A DNA stretch of 5,102 nucleotides from Campylobacteraceae bacterium (GTDB taxonomy: Bacteria > Campylobacterota > Campylobacteria > Campylobacterales > UBA6016): contig JAEMQC010000129.1 in assembly GCA_022758985.1 (NCBI GenBank), positions 1 through 5,102 of the forward strand, read 5' to 3'. Below, piece by piece: positions 1 through 5,102 of this stretch. The notes below the pieces were generated by a model. It was not told where the DNA came from, made no database searches, and saw only the letters and a list, made by a program, of their open reading frames with translations. Both the position numbers and the translations under genes were made by a program. How positions within the stretch are numbered: position 1 is the stretch's first letter; the number at the start of each line of letters is the position of its first letter.

Positions 1-622
1 CCTTTAGATATTCTCTGAATTCATCGGATGCATATTGAGAGCCTCTATCCGAATGAAATATAGCGCCGTTTAGACTCTCTCGCCTTATTTTAGCCGCTTG
101 CAATGCATTAACTATGATTTTAGTGTGTAGCCTATCATCCATAGCGTATCCAACAATACTCCTTGAGAATAAATCTATGGTTGTTGCAAGATATAACCAT
201 CCCTCTTTGGTCCAAATATAGGTTATGTCGCCGACATATACTTCGTTTGGACGAGAGGCGTAGAAGTCTTGCGATAATCTATTTGGAGATATTGCAAAAT
301 TATGTTTAGAGTCTGTCGTAACAACCCTAAAGCGTCGTCTATTTTTTGTTCTAAGACCAAGAAGCTTCATTGTTTTTGCAATACGTCTTCTTGAGAGTAT
401 CCAGCCATACTCTTTTTCCATAAATCGTTTTAGTCTTCTAGTCCCGTAAGTTTGTTTGAATTCATCGAATGCGAGTTTGATAAGATGCGGCAGCATCTCA
501 TCTTTTGGCTTTTTCTTTGATTTTAGCCAGCTGTAATACCCGTTGCGGCTGACATTTAGTTTGGCGCACATTAAGCTTATTGGATATGCCAAAGAGTTAT
601 CCCTAATCCAGGCGTATTTCAC
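1..622 (-). CDS. IS3-family transposase OrfB (integrase catalytic core), C-terminus outside window
   Basis: Catalytic part of the transposase, which cuts and joins the IS ends. I translated this frame by hand; it stays open from the OrfA junction to position 1. The N-terminal part has the IS3 helical region (SRNGYYSWLK; then TYGTRRLKRF, the YGxRR signature). The DDE core follows: first Asp in VYVGDITYIWT (codon 229-227), second Asp in FHSDRGSQYAS (codon 49-47), 60 residues later. The catalytic Glu, expected about 35 residues further on, is outside the window. A possible independent start is the GTG at 622-620, overlapping the OrfA stop. However, the frame is also open upstream to the slippery site, so the natural product is probably an OrfAB fusion entering this frame at 651. 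No stop or frameshift is seen in the visible part. Confidence 0.9.
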   Translation of the reverse strand, partial: MKYAWIRDNSLAYPISLMCAKLNVSRNGYYSWLKSKKKPKDEMLPHLIKLAFDEFKQTYGTRRLKRFMEKEYGWILSRRRIAKTMKLLGLRTKNRRRFRVVTTDSKHNFAISPNRLSQDFYASRPNEVYVGDITYIWTKEGWLYLATTIDLFSRSIVGYAMDDRLHTKIIVNALQAAKIRRESLNGAIFHSDRGSQYASDEFREYLK

Positions 623-673
623 AATGTTGCTTTTGCGAAATACGCCGTTGCCTTTTTTAGGATGTCGCACTCC
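611..673 (-). promoter_or_regulatory. Programmed -1 ribosomal frameshift module (OrfA to OrfAB)
   Basis: On the minus strand the parts come in the canonical order. An SD-like GGAG (673-670) lies 11 nt upstream of the slippery site. The heptamer A AAA AAG (658-652) is in the OrfA zero frame. After a 5-nt spacer comes a hairpin with perfect 10-bp arms, GGCGTATTTC (646-637) and GAAATACGCC (620-611). The stem can extend inward by four more pairs (G-U, C-G, A-U, A-U), leaving an 8-nt loop. A -1 slip moves ribosomes into the OrfB frame at GGC (651-649) and bypasses the OrfA stop. This matches the known mechanism by which IS3-family elements make the OrfAB transposase; use in vivo is inferred. Confidence 0.85.
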
Positions 674-861
674 ATTTTTAGCCTGGCATTCTCTTTTCTG
701 AGTCTTTTTAGCTCCGCTTCCTCTGGAGTTGTTTCTTTTGGTGTAGGAGCGGTAATGCCATGTTTTCTCCTATGCTCTTTGACCCAGTTATATAGAGTAT
801 TAGCATTAATTCCTAACTCTTTTGCGATATGACTCATCGGTCTATCGCCGATAAGAGCCAT
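619..861 (-). CDS. IS3-family transposase OrfA, HTH/leucine-zipper protein, separated from its normal N-terminus
   Basis: DNA-binding subunit of the IS3 transposase, 80 aa as read from the internal ATG at 861. A helix-turn-helix lies at about residues 9-30 (MSHIAKELGINANTLYNWVK), followed by a charged heptad coiled coil or leucine zipper at about 47-70 (AELKRLRKENARLKMECDIL). IS3 OrfA proteins normally have about 20 more residues before the HTH. Those residues are encoded just upstream (925-866) but in another frame. A single extra base, most simply one A in the AAA run at 865-863, explains this. The ATG at 861 has no convincing Shine-Dalgarno sequence, so whether this shorter form is made is doubtful. 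The stop TGA (621-619) lies inside the frameshift hairpin and overlaps the possible OrfB GTG. Confidence 0.82.
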   Translation of the reverse strand: MALIGDRPMSHIAKELGINANTLYNWVKEHRRKHGITAPTPKETTPEEAELKRLRKENARLKMECDILKKATAYFAKATL

Positions 862-925
862 CTTTCATGGCTGATTGTTTGAAATCTTTAGGGTATGTTT
901 TTAGATGATTACCGCCTCTTGGCAT
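842..925 (-). pseudogene. Frameshifted N-terminal fragment of OrfA
   Basis: From the ATG at 925 the minus strand reads MPRGGNHLKTYPKDFKQSAM, a typical IS3 OrfA N-terminus, then goes out of frame and stops at TAG (844-842) after 27 codons. A good SD, AAAGGA (939-934), lies 8 nt before this ATG, so this is the ancestral start. From ATG 925 to the OrfA stop at 619 is 307 nt, one more than a multiple of three. Removing one A from 865-863 gives a continuous 101-aa OrfA (…SAMKMALIGD…), a normal length for the family. The cause could be real decay, a sequencing error in a short homopolymer, or less likely a second recoding site. Confidence 0.75.
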
Positions 926-972
926 TTGGCTTTTCCTTTGCTGATTTTTTTAGCTTGGGAAAATTGTAAGTT

Positions 973-1000
973 GTTTGTACCAAATATTGTAGCCGGATCA
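973..1000 (-). repeat. IS terminal inverted repeat, orfA-side end
   Basis: Read on the minus strand from 1000, the end begins TGATCCGGCTACAATATTTG and continues GTACAAAC. It shares the TGATCC tip and a CTAC…AATAT…GG.ACA pattern with the IS3 terminus as I recall it. The inner edge is approximate because the partner repeat is outside the window. Bases 1001-1003 (AAA) would be one copy of a 3-bp target duplication, which cannot be verified here. Confidence 0.6.
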
Positions 1001-1098
1001 AAAGATAAATATTTGTCCCTATAATGTCTACAAATTTGTTTGCAACGTTTTGAAGGCTACGATTAGTCATTGTGTAGGTTGCAAGATTTATGAGGCGA
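1001..1098. other. Intergenic spacer between cmoA 3' end and the IS, with an inverted repeat
   Basis: No gene is supported here. The stretch contains a perfect 7-bp inverted repeat, TTGCAAC (1040-1046) and GTTGCAA (1078-1084), enclosing a CTAC/GTAG pair (1057-1060 and 1074-1077). It also holds a 10-bp palindrome ACAAATTTGT (1030-1039). Neither is followed by a T-run in the direction of cmoA transcription, so I see no clear intrinsic terminator for cmoA. Transcription from cmoA may read into the IS. The spacer could be a remnant of a sequence interrupted by the insertion. Confidence 0.45.
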
Positions 1099-1809
1099 TT
1101 ATCTCTTTAGGGCGATAAATAACGCAAAATTGCACCATCTAAATAAGAGCTCTACGTGCTCGAAACCGGCTTTTTTGCACAGGGTTTTATTTTCCTCTTC
1201 GCTATATGGTACCAAGACGTTTTCGAGCGCCTCTCTTTTTCTCATTATCTCAAGCTCAGAGTAACCCCTCTCTTTTTTGTATCCGTGGTATGCGTCTATC
1301 AAAAATTTGTTAAGCCCTTTGTCTTCGCTTATGAGTTTTTCCGCAAACAAGAACACTCCGCCACTTTCGAGCGAGTCGTATATCTTTTGTACTAATTCCT
1401 CTCGAATCATAGGTCTTATAAACTGCAGAGTGAAGTTGGCGACGAATGCTTTTGATTTTGGCAACTCCGAGCTTACGGCGTCGATATTCAAAAATTTTAT
1501 ATCGGCTTCAAAAGCTGCGGCTTTTTTTGCGGCTTGCCGTAGCATATGTTCCGAGTCATCTATGCCGATCAGGCTGATACTCCTCTCTTTTACTTTCGGA
1601 TACAAAGAGATGAGCAGATTTGCGGTAGAACAGCCGATATCGGTTATGGCGCCTTCCTTGACGTATTCCAAAAGCGCCTTTTGTGTCAAGTCTAGTATAT
1701 TTTCATATCCCGGAATAGAGCGCGAAATCATATCGTCGAAGACGCCCGCAACCTCTTCGTTAAATTCAAATTGTCTTTCGATAGGTTTTTTAAAAATATC
1801 GTCTTGCAA
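1099..1809 (-). CDS. cmoA: Carboxy-S-adenosyl-L-methionine synthase CmoA
   Basis: Converts SAM and prephenate to carboxy-SAM, which CmoB uses to make 5-carboxymethoxyuridine at tRNA wobble position 34; cytosolic. The 236-aa protein is close to the usual family length (about 240-250). Family hallmarks are VFDDMISRSIPGY (23-35), a Rossmann SAM motif I variant TDIGCSTANL (56-65), the acidic motif GIDDSEHML (82-90), NFTLQFI (125-131), FLFAEKL (153-159) and KKERGYSELEIMRKREALEN (178-197). The last of these carries the basic residues that contact the carboxyl of Cx-SAM in the family. The start is TTG (1809-1807), with SD AAGGA (1820-1816) six nt upstream; no ATG fits the conserved N-terminus (FKKPIERQFEFNEEVA). 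It stands alone, divergent from htpX, and cmoB is not in the window. Some older annotations call this family a tRNA (cmo5U34) methyltransferase. Confidence 0.93.
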   Translation of the reverse strand: MQDDIFKKPIERQFEFNEEVAGVFDDMISRSIPGYENILDLTQKALLEYVKEGAITDIGCSTANLLISLYPKVKERSISLIGIDDSEHMLRQAAKKAAAFEADIKFLNIDAVSSELPKSKAFVANFTLQFIRPMIREELVQKIYDSLESGGVFLFAEKLISEDKGLNKFLIDAYHGYKKERGYSELEIMRKREALENVLVPYSEEENKTLCKKAGFEHVELLFRWCNFALFIALKR

Positions 1810-1834
1810 ATTTATTCCTTGTATAACGGGCGAT

Positions 1835-1843
1835 TGGTATAAT
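1835..1843 (+). promoter_or_regulatory. Extended -10 promoter of the htpX-cheB-cheR operon
   Basis: TGGTATAAT is a TGn element joined to a perfect TATAAT, about 42 nt before the htpX ATG. No good -35 lies at the correct distance, which fits Campylobacter vegetative promoters. Transcription would begin near 1850 and give a leader of about 35 nt. It overlaps the candidate cmoA -10 on the other strand. Confidence 0.65.
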
Positions 1844-1846
1844 ATA
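1839..1846 (-). promoter_or_regulatory. Possible cmoA promoter -10 region
   Basis: On the minus strand the sequence CTTATATTATACC gives overlapping -10-like hexamers, TATATT (1846-1841) and TATTAT (1844-1839), with T-rich tracts upstream, as is usual for Campylobacter sigma-70 promoters that lack a strong -35. A start near 1832 would leave a leader of roughly 20 nt containing the AAGGA SD. A TTATAC nearer to the gene is another candidate. The assignment is weak. Confidence 0.35.
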
Positions 1847-1884
1847 AGAGAATTTTAGCGAAAAAATGGATAGGAGTTCTTTGT

Positions 1885-2820
1885 ATGGGAGATTCTAGGG
1901 CTGTTTTGGCGCTCAACGAAGTAAAAAGCAAGCTGGTGCTCGTCGCATTCTTTGCGCTGTATTGCGCTATCGGGCTATTGGTCGATAACATAATTTATAA
2001 TATGCCGTCCCTAGCTTACGGATTTTATATGTTGCTGACATTTCAGGTGTTCCCGATAGCTACGGTCGGGATGGCTATATTTGGCGTCGTCTCTATTTTT
2101 GTTACGTATTCGATGTACGATAAGATAATGCTCTACGGACACGAATATAAAGAGATAACGCCCGAGAACGCCTTTGGATTCGAGCGAAAGCTTTACGATA
2201 TGATAGGCGAATTGGCATACAGGGGCGGCCTTGGGTATATGCCGAGAGTGTATATAATAGAGGCTGATTATATGAACGCTTTTGCCAGCGGCTTTAGCCA
2301 AAAATCGGCGATGGTGGCGATTACGACTGCGCTTATAAACAGACTGAACGAAGACGAGATAAGAGCGGTAATGGCGCACGAGATAAGCCACATAAAACAC
2401 GGGGACATTAAGCTGACGCTCTTAATTTCGGTGCTTGCGAACGTCATGCTATTTGTCGTAAATATTGGCGTTATGTTTTTTGGCGGCTCTAGAGATTCTG
2501 CTGGAGCTAGGGCGGCGAAGATGATACTATTCGTACTTCAGTTCGTGCTACCTCTTATCACCGGAGTTTTATCGATGTTTCTTAGCCGCACGAGGGAGTA
2601 TATGGCTGATGCCGGGTCGGTAGAGATTACCGGCGACAAGAAGGCGATGGCCAATGCTCTTATTAAGATACACAACAATTACGCCGACGAACCGCACGAA
2701 GACGAGGGCGCAGAGTTTAGAAGGGCGGCTTATATTTACGAGCCAAAATCGTTCGCATCGCTGTTTTCTACGCACCCTAGTTTGCAAGATAGATTAAGAG
2801 CGCTCGGTTTTGAGGCATAG
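1885..2820 (+). CDS. htpX: Membrane zinc metalloprotease HtpX (M48B family)
   Basis: Inner-membrane endoprotease that takes part in quality control of damaged membrane proteins. The 311-aa length is slightly above the typical 285-300. Visible features: two N-terminal hydrophobic segments (about 17-38 and 44-74), the zinc site HEISH (H165, E166, H169) in the family context VMAHEISHIKHGD, two more membrane segments (about 177-200 and 212-233), and the third zinc ligand E238 in SRTREYMADA. FSTHPSLQDRLRAL near the C-terminus is the conserved M48 tail. All expected catalytic residues are present. The ATG at 1885 has a good SD, AGGAG (1872-1876), 8 nt upstream. It is the first gene of the plus-strand operon, and its last 11 nt overlap the cheB start. 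Heat or envelope-stress control, known in enterobacteria, is not evident from the promoter. Confidence 0.95.
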   Translation: MGDSRAVLALNEVKSKLVLVAFFALYCAIGLLVDNIIYNMPSLAYGFYMLLTFQVFPIATVGMAIFGVVSIFVTYSMYDKIMLYGHEYKEITPENAFGFERKLYDMIGELAYRGGLGYMPRVYIIEADYMNAFASGFSQKSAMVAITTALINRLNEDEIRAVMAHEISHIKHGDIKLTLLISVLANVMLFVVNIGVMFFGGSRDSAGARAAKMILFVLQFVLPLITGVLSMFLSRTREYMADAGSVEITGDKKAMANALIKIHNNYADEPHEDEGAEFRRAAYIYEPKSFASLFSTHPSLQDRLRALGFEA

Positions 2821-3385
2821 CAGGCTAATAGCCATAGGCTCTTCTACCGGAGGGCCCGGGCATATACAAAAAATATTGGCCGCAATTCCTAGCGATTTCA
2901 AGGCTTCGATTGTTATCGGACAGCATATAAACTCCATTTTTTTGGACAGTATCGTCGAGAGTTTGAATTCGTTTTGCAAGATTCCTGTTTATGCGGGTAA
3001 GGACAATTTGGTTATAGAGTCGCCATCCGTCGTATTCGCGAAAGGTGCGGGAATAAACGAAGTGCGGTATGAAAACGGCGTATACCGTCTCAAAATCCTG
3101 GATACGGTTAGCGATGACTATTCGCCGTCGATAGACAGGCTCTTTTTTTCGATGAGCAGCTTACCAGATGTATCAAATATTATGGCCGTTGTTTTGACCG
3201 GGATAGGCGACGACGGAGCTAGAGGGCTTTTGGAGCTAAAAAAAGCAGGAGCTTATACCGTTGCGGAGAGCGAACAGACGTCCGTCGTGTACGGGATGCC
3301 TAGAGCCGCCTATGAGATGGGAGCGGCGAGAGAGGTTTTGGATCTGGAAAAAATAGTCGAAAAAATTTTAGAATTTGGCAGGTAG
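2810..3385 (+). CDS. cheB: Receiver-less chemotaxis methylesterase CheB (CheB')
   Basis: Removes methyl groups from (and in the family also deamidates) glutamyl sites of chemoreceptors, resetting their signalling after stimulation; cytoplasmic. The 191-aa protein is only the CheB catalytic domain. The catalytic triad is in place: S12 in IAIGSSTGGP, H39 in IVIGQHINSIF, and D135 in VVLTGIGDDGARG. Other family signatures are SPSIDRLFFSM (105-115) and TSVVYGMPRAA (157-167). The N-terminal CheY-like receiver and linker of enteric CheB (about 350 aa) are absent: only nine residues precede the GSSTGG motif, and the preceding DNA codes for htpX. Campylobacter jejuni CheB' has the same form. The start is TTG at 2810, overlapping the htpX stop, with a weak TAAGAG upstream, so translation is probably coupled to htpX. 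No ATG or GTG is available before the catalytic serine. Confidence 0.93.
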   Translation: MRHSRLIAIGSSTGGPGHIQKILAAIPSDFKASIVIGQHINSIFLDSIVESLNSFCKIPVYAGKDNLVIESPSVVFAKGAGINEVRYENGVYRLKILDTVSDDYSPSIDRLFFSMSSLPDVSNIMAVVLTGIGDDGARGLLELKKAGAYTVAESEQTSVVYGMPRAAYEMGAAREVLDLEKIVEKILEFGR

Positions 3386-3388
3386 AGA

Positions 3389-4165
3389 ATGTATAGTCCG
3401 CATCACGAGCCCATCTTGGAGTATTTCTACGATAAGACCGGTATCCATTTCGATGAAAAAAAAGATGTCGTAGCCCACAAGATAAACAGCTTTTATAAAT
3501 CAAAAAGCTATCACGACGAAAATTCGTTTTTAGAGGGGCTGAAGAGGGATGCAAATCTTTGGCAAGAGTTTGTCAACCTATTGACAGTCAACGAGACATA
3601 CTTTTACCGCGAGACCAAACAGGTTGAACTTTTGGCCTCAATGGCAAAAAAGATGCACGGTTTCGATATTTTGTGCGCCCCTAGTTCTAGCGGAGAGGAG
3701 CCGTACTCCATCCTTATGATACTTGCCCAATCTGGGCTTTTGGGTAAGGTCGGCAGGCTGGTAGGAATCGATATAAACAGCGACGTTATAGAAAAGGCAA
3801 AAGAGGGGGTGTATTCCAAAAGAAGTCTGCATAGAACACCGCCCGAAGTAGCGTCGAAGTATTTTAGGGAAGACGATGAAAATAGGTATGCTATAGTAAA
3901 CGATATAAAGAGAATTGCCGACTTTAGGGTTATGAATATTTTTGACCACGACATAAAGAGACTTGGGCAGTTTGATTTCGTATTTTCCAGAAATATGATT
4001 ATATATTTTGACAAAAAGAGCAGGCTTGAGGCCGAAAAAGCGCTTGTTAGTCTCCTAAAACCGGGCGGCATACTATTTTTGGGGCATGCGGATATCGTGC
4101 AAAATAGCTTTAACCTCGAAAAAACCGTCGTCGGCGGCATAGTATATTATAAAAAAGAGCAGTAG
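3389..4165 (+). CDS. cheR: Chemotaxis protein methyltransferase CheR
   Basis: SAM-dependent methyltransferase that methylates chemoreceptor glutamates, opposing CheB. The 258-aa length is somewhat shorter than enteric CheR (about 286). The N-terminal helical CheR domain (about 1-75) ends in LTVNETYFYRE (65-75), the family N-x-T/F-x-R/E region. The Rossmann domain follows, with LCAPSSSGEEPYSI (95-108, SAM binding), GIDINSDVIEKAKEGVYS (126-143, acidic residue D128), SRNMIIYFDKKSR (200-212) and LLKPGGILFLGHAD (222-235). Where enteric CheR has GHSE, this copy has GHAD. No TPR or other C-terminal extension is present. The ATG starts 3 nt after the cheB stop, with a purine-rich AGGTAGAG just before it, and the stop overlaps the next gene by 1 nt. 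It almost certainly works with the adjacent cheB. Confidence 0.94.
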   Translation: MYSPHHEPILEYFYDKTGIHFDEKKDVVAHKINSFYKSKSYHDENSFLEGLKRDANLWQEFVNLLTVNETYFYRETKQVELLASMAKKMHGFDILCAPSSSGEEPYSILMILAQSGLLGKVGRLVGIDINSDVIEKAKEGVYSKRSLHRTPPEVASKYFREDDENRYAIVNDIKRIADFRVMNIFDHDIKRLGQFDFVFSRNMIIYFDKKSRLEAEKALVSLLKPGGILFLGHADIVQNSFNLEKTVVGGIVYYKKEQ

Positions 4166-5037
4166 TGCAAAAACTGACGGCGTCGTTTTTTATCCTTGTT
4201 GCGTCGATTAGCTACGGCTCTCTCGGTATTGTTGCTAAGTTTGCTTACAATGATGGCGTCGCTCCGACGATGCTGACTCTTTTTCAGATGCTGGCGGGAG
4301 CGATATTTTTTGTTGCGCTAAAGCCTTTGAAACTGTTTGGTTTTTTTAGGCTCTCTTTTAGGAATATACTTCTTTTGTCGATTGGCGGTCTTATGTCAGC
4401 GCTTACCGCATATTTTTACTACAAGTCGCTAGGGCTTTTGCCGGTATCAGTAGCGATTATCATGCTTTTTCAGTTTGTATGGATAGGAGTTGTCTTTGAG
4501 CTGTTATACAAAAAACGTAGACCGACCAAAGCCGAAATCGTATCTATTTTGCTCTGTTATGCTGGCACATATATGAGCATTGGGACAGATGTAGCGGGCA
4601 TTAGCTACGATATGACTGGGCTTGTGCTAGGCTTTATATCCGGCGCCACGTTTGCTGCATATATATTTTTAAGCTCCACCATATGTCTTGAAGAGGAGTC
4701 CGACAGTAGGGCGTTTTGGATAATTTTTTCGGCTTTTGCGTCCGTATTGCTGCTTACATTCGGAGATTTAAAAATTGAAAACATAGAGACTACCGTAAAG
4801 TGGGGCGCCTTATGCGGAGTTCTTGGCGTTTTACTCCCTTTTTATATATATGCCGTCTACTCTCCAAAAATAGGCGCCGGTGCGACGTCCTTGATAGGTT
4901 CCGCAGAGCTACCCGCAGCTCTTATATTGTCTGCGCTTATACTAGGAGAAAAGCTCACCGTTTTGCAAATAGTCGGTTCCGCACTTGTAATTTTTGCGGT
5001 TTTTATTGTTTTTATATTCGAAACTAAAGCCAAATAA
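4165..5037 (+). CDS. EamA/DMT-superfamily transporter, 10 predicted membrane segments
   Basis: Inner-membrane protein of 290 aa, probably a metabolite or amino-acid-type exporter; the substrate cannot be told from sequence. It has two EamA repeats of five hydrophobic segments each. The approximate segments are 5-27, 34-54, 67-88, 92-114, 123-143; and 149-172, 184-200, 213-233, 240-262, 267-286. The first repeat has AYFYYKSLGLLPVSVA (81-96). The second ends in the typical SAELPAALILSALILGEKLT…QIVGSALVIFAV pattern (about 245-280), with the conserved Glu in LGEKLT. The start is GTG (4165-4167), overlapping the cheR TAG by one base, with AAGAG about 6 nt upstream. It is probably co-transcribed with cheR, but a role in chemotaxis is not implied. 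Confidence is high for the family and nil for the substrate. Confidence 0.9.
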   Translation: MQKLTASFFILVASISYGSLGIVAKFAYNDGVAPTMLTLFQMLAGAIFFVALKPLKLFGFFRLSFRNILLLSIGGLMSALTAYFYYKSLGLLPVSVAIIMLFQFVWIGVVFELLYKKRRPTKAEIVSILLCYAGTYMSIGTDVAGISYDMTGLVLGFISGATFAAYIFLSSTICLEEESDSRAFWIIFSAFASVLLLTFGDLKIENIETTVKWGALCGVLGVLLPFYIYAVYSPKIGAGATSLIGSAELPAALILSALILGEKLTVLQIVGSALVIFAVFIVFIFETKAK

Positions 5038-5048
5038 AGCGCTTTTGG
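5030..5048 (+). terminator. Weak hairpin at the end of the transporter gene
   Basis: CCAAATAAAGCGCTTTTGG spans the TAA stop and can fold through CCAAA/TTTGG. It includes a 10-bp palindrome AAAGCGCTTT. The stem is short and AT-rich, and the following bases are not a clean T-run, so strong termination is unlikely. Confidence 0.2.
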
Positions 5049-5083
5049 GTTATCTTTACTAAAAAATTTTAAAGGCTCTAAAT

Positions 5084-5102
5084 ATGGAAGAAACATTAAG
5101 CG
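5084..5102 (+). CDS. Start of an unidentified gene, truncated by the window edge
   Basis: ATG at 5084 is preceded by AAAGG (5071-5075) at 8-nt spacing and reads MEETLS before the sequence ends. It is 46 nt downstream of the transporter stop on the same strand, so it could be a continuation of the operon or have its own promoter in the AT-rich gap. Six residues are not enough for identification. Confidence 0.5.

Larger units (their letters stand above)
1..1000 (-). mobile_element. IS3-family insertion sequence, partial (orfA-proximal end)
   Basis: The element runs right to left. It enters at a terminal end at 1000, then OrfA, then OrfB, which continues past position 1. Support: two overlapping transposase frames with OrfB in the -1 frame of OrfA, an A6G slippery site at the junction, an IS3-type OrfA (HTH plus leucine zipper), and an rve/DDE integrase core in OrfB. 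Read on the minus strand from 1000, the end begins TGATCCGGCTACAATATTTG, which resembles the IS3 terminus and has the TG...CA tip usual for the family. The other end lies outside the window, so neither the target duplication nor the full length can be checked. The element is co-oriented with cmoA and lies 98 bp beyond its stop codon. The right boundary is inferred from similarity to the IS3 terminus as I recall it. Confidence 0.88.

Noticed and set aside
1016..1036. TGTAGACATTATAGGGACAA on the minus strand as a second, nested IS end
   Set aside because: It resembles the IS tip only loosely (about half the bases match by eye), and no second transposase fragment follows.
1020..1042. Promoter-like TTGCAA…TATAGG pair on the minus strand facing the IS
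   Set aside because: Spacing and -10 match are mediocre, and AT-rich spacer sequence gives such matches often.
909..1070. 53-codon minus-strand frame from ATG 1070 running across the IS boundary into the IS leader
   Set aside because: It has no SD, crosses the insertion junction, ends with a Lys/Arg-rich translation of the OrfA leader, and has no recognisable family. Probably chance.
1277..1858. 193-aa plus-strand frame opposite cmoA
   Set aside because: Antisense shadow of a well-supported cmoA; Ser-rich, low-information translation.
1866..1898. 10-codon upstream frame overlapping the htpX start
   Set aside because: Its ATG lies before the SD of htpX with no SD of its own; most likely accidental.
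3604..4140. 178-aa minus-strand frame opposite cheR
   Set aside because: Shadow of cheR, whose motifs are intact on the plus strand.
1..5102. CRISPR arrays, tRNA or rRNA genes, riboswitches, phage or defence genes
   Set aside because: Searched by eye; no regularly spaced repeats, no cloverleaf-like tRNA, and no defence-type domains were found.

Overview
This window looks like a chromosomal segment from a Campylobacterota (epsilonproteobacterial) genome, most likely a Campylobacter with moderate rather than very low GC. The reasons are the codon habits (many ATA, AGA/AGG and TTT codons), a receiver-less CheB of the kind known from Campylobacter jejuni, an extended -10 promoter without a clear -35, and tightly overlapping genes with frequent TTG/GTG starts. 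The species is an inference; no rRNA or other marker is present.

Layout. Positions 1-1000 are the left part of an IS3-family insertion sequence on the minus strand. It has a terminal inverted-repeat end at 1000, OrfA, and the N-terminal two thirds or so of OrfB running off the window. The OrfA/OrfB junction carries a textbook programmed -1 frameshift module. Near its N-terminus OrfA has an apparent 1-nt insertion that separates the normal SD/ATG start from the rest of the protein, so this copy may be inactive. A 98-bp intergenic stretch (1001-1098) follows, then cmoA (1099-1809, minus), a tRNA wobble-uridine modification enzyme.

A short divergent promoter region (1810-1884) separates cmoA from a compact plus-strand gene set: htpX (membrane zinc protease), cheB (receiver-less chemoreceptor methylesterase), cheR (chemoreceptor methyltransferase) and an EamA/DMT-family transporter. 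htpX/cheB overlap by 11 nt, cheB and cheR are 3 nt apart, and cheR/eamA overlap by 1 nt, so the four are probably one translationally coupled operon. A further gene begins at 5084 and leaves the window after six codons.

Function. CheB and CheR form the adaptation pair that removes and adds methyl groups on methyl-accepting chemotaxis proteins. HtpX degrades damaged or misfolded membrane proteins. Their co-transcription is suggestive but no functional link is shown by sequence. No clearly new biological system is visible. The most instructive features are the frameshift cassette of the IS, the broken OrfA start, and the htpX-cheB-cheR arrangement.
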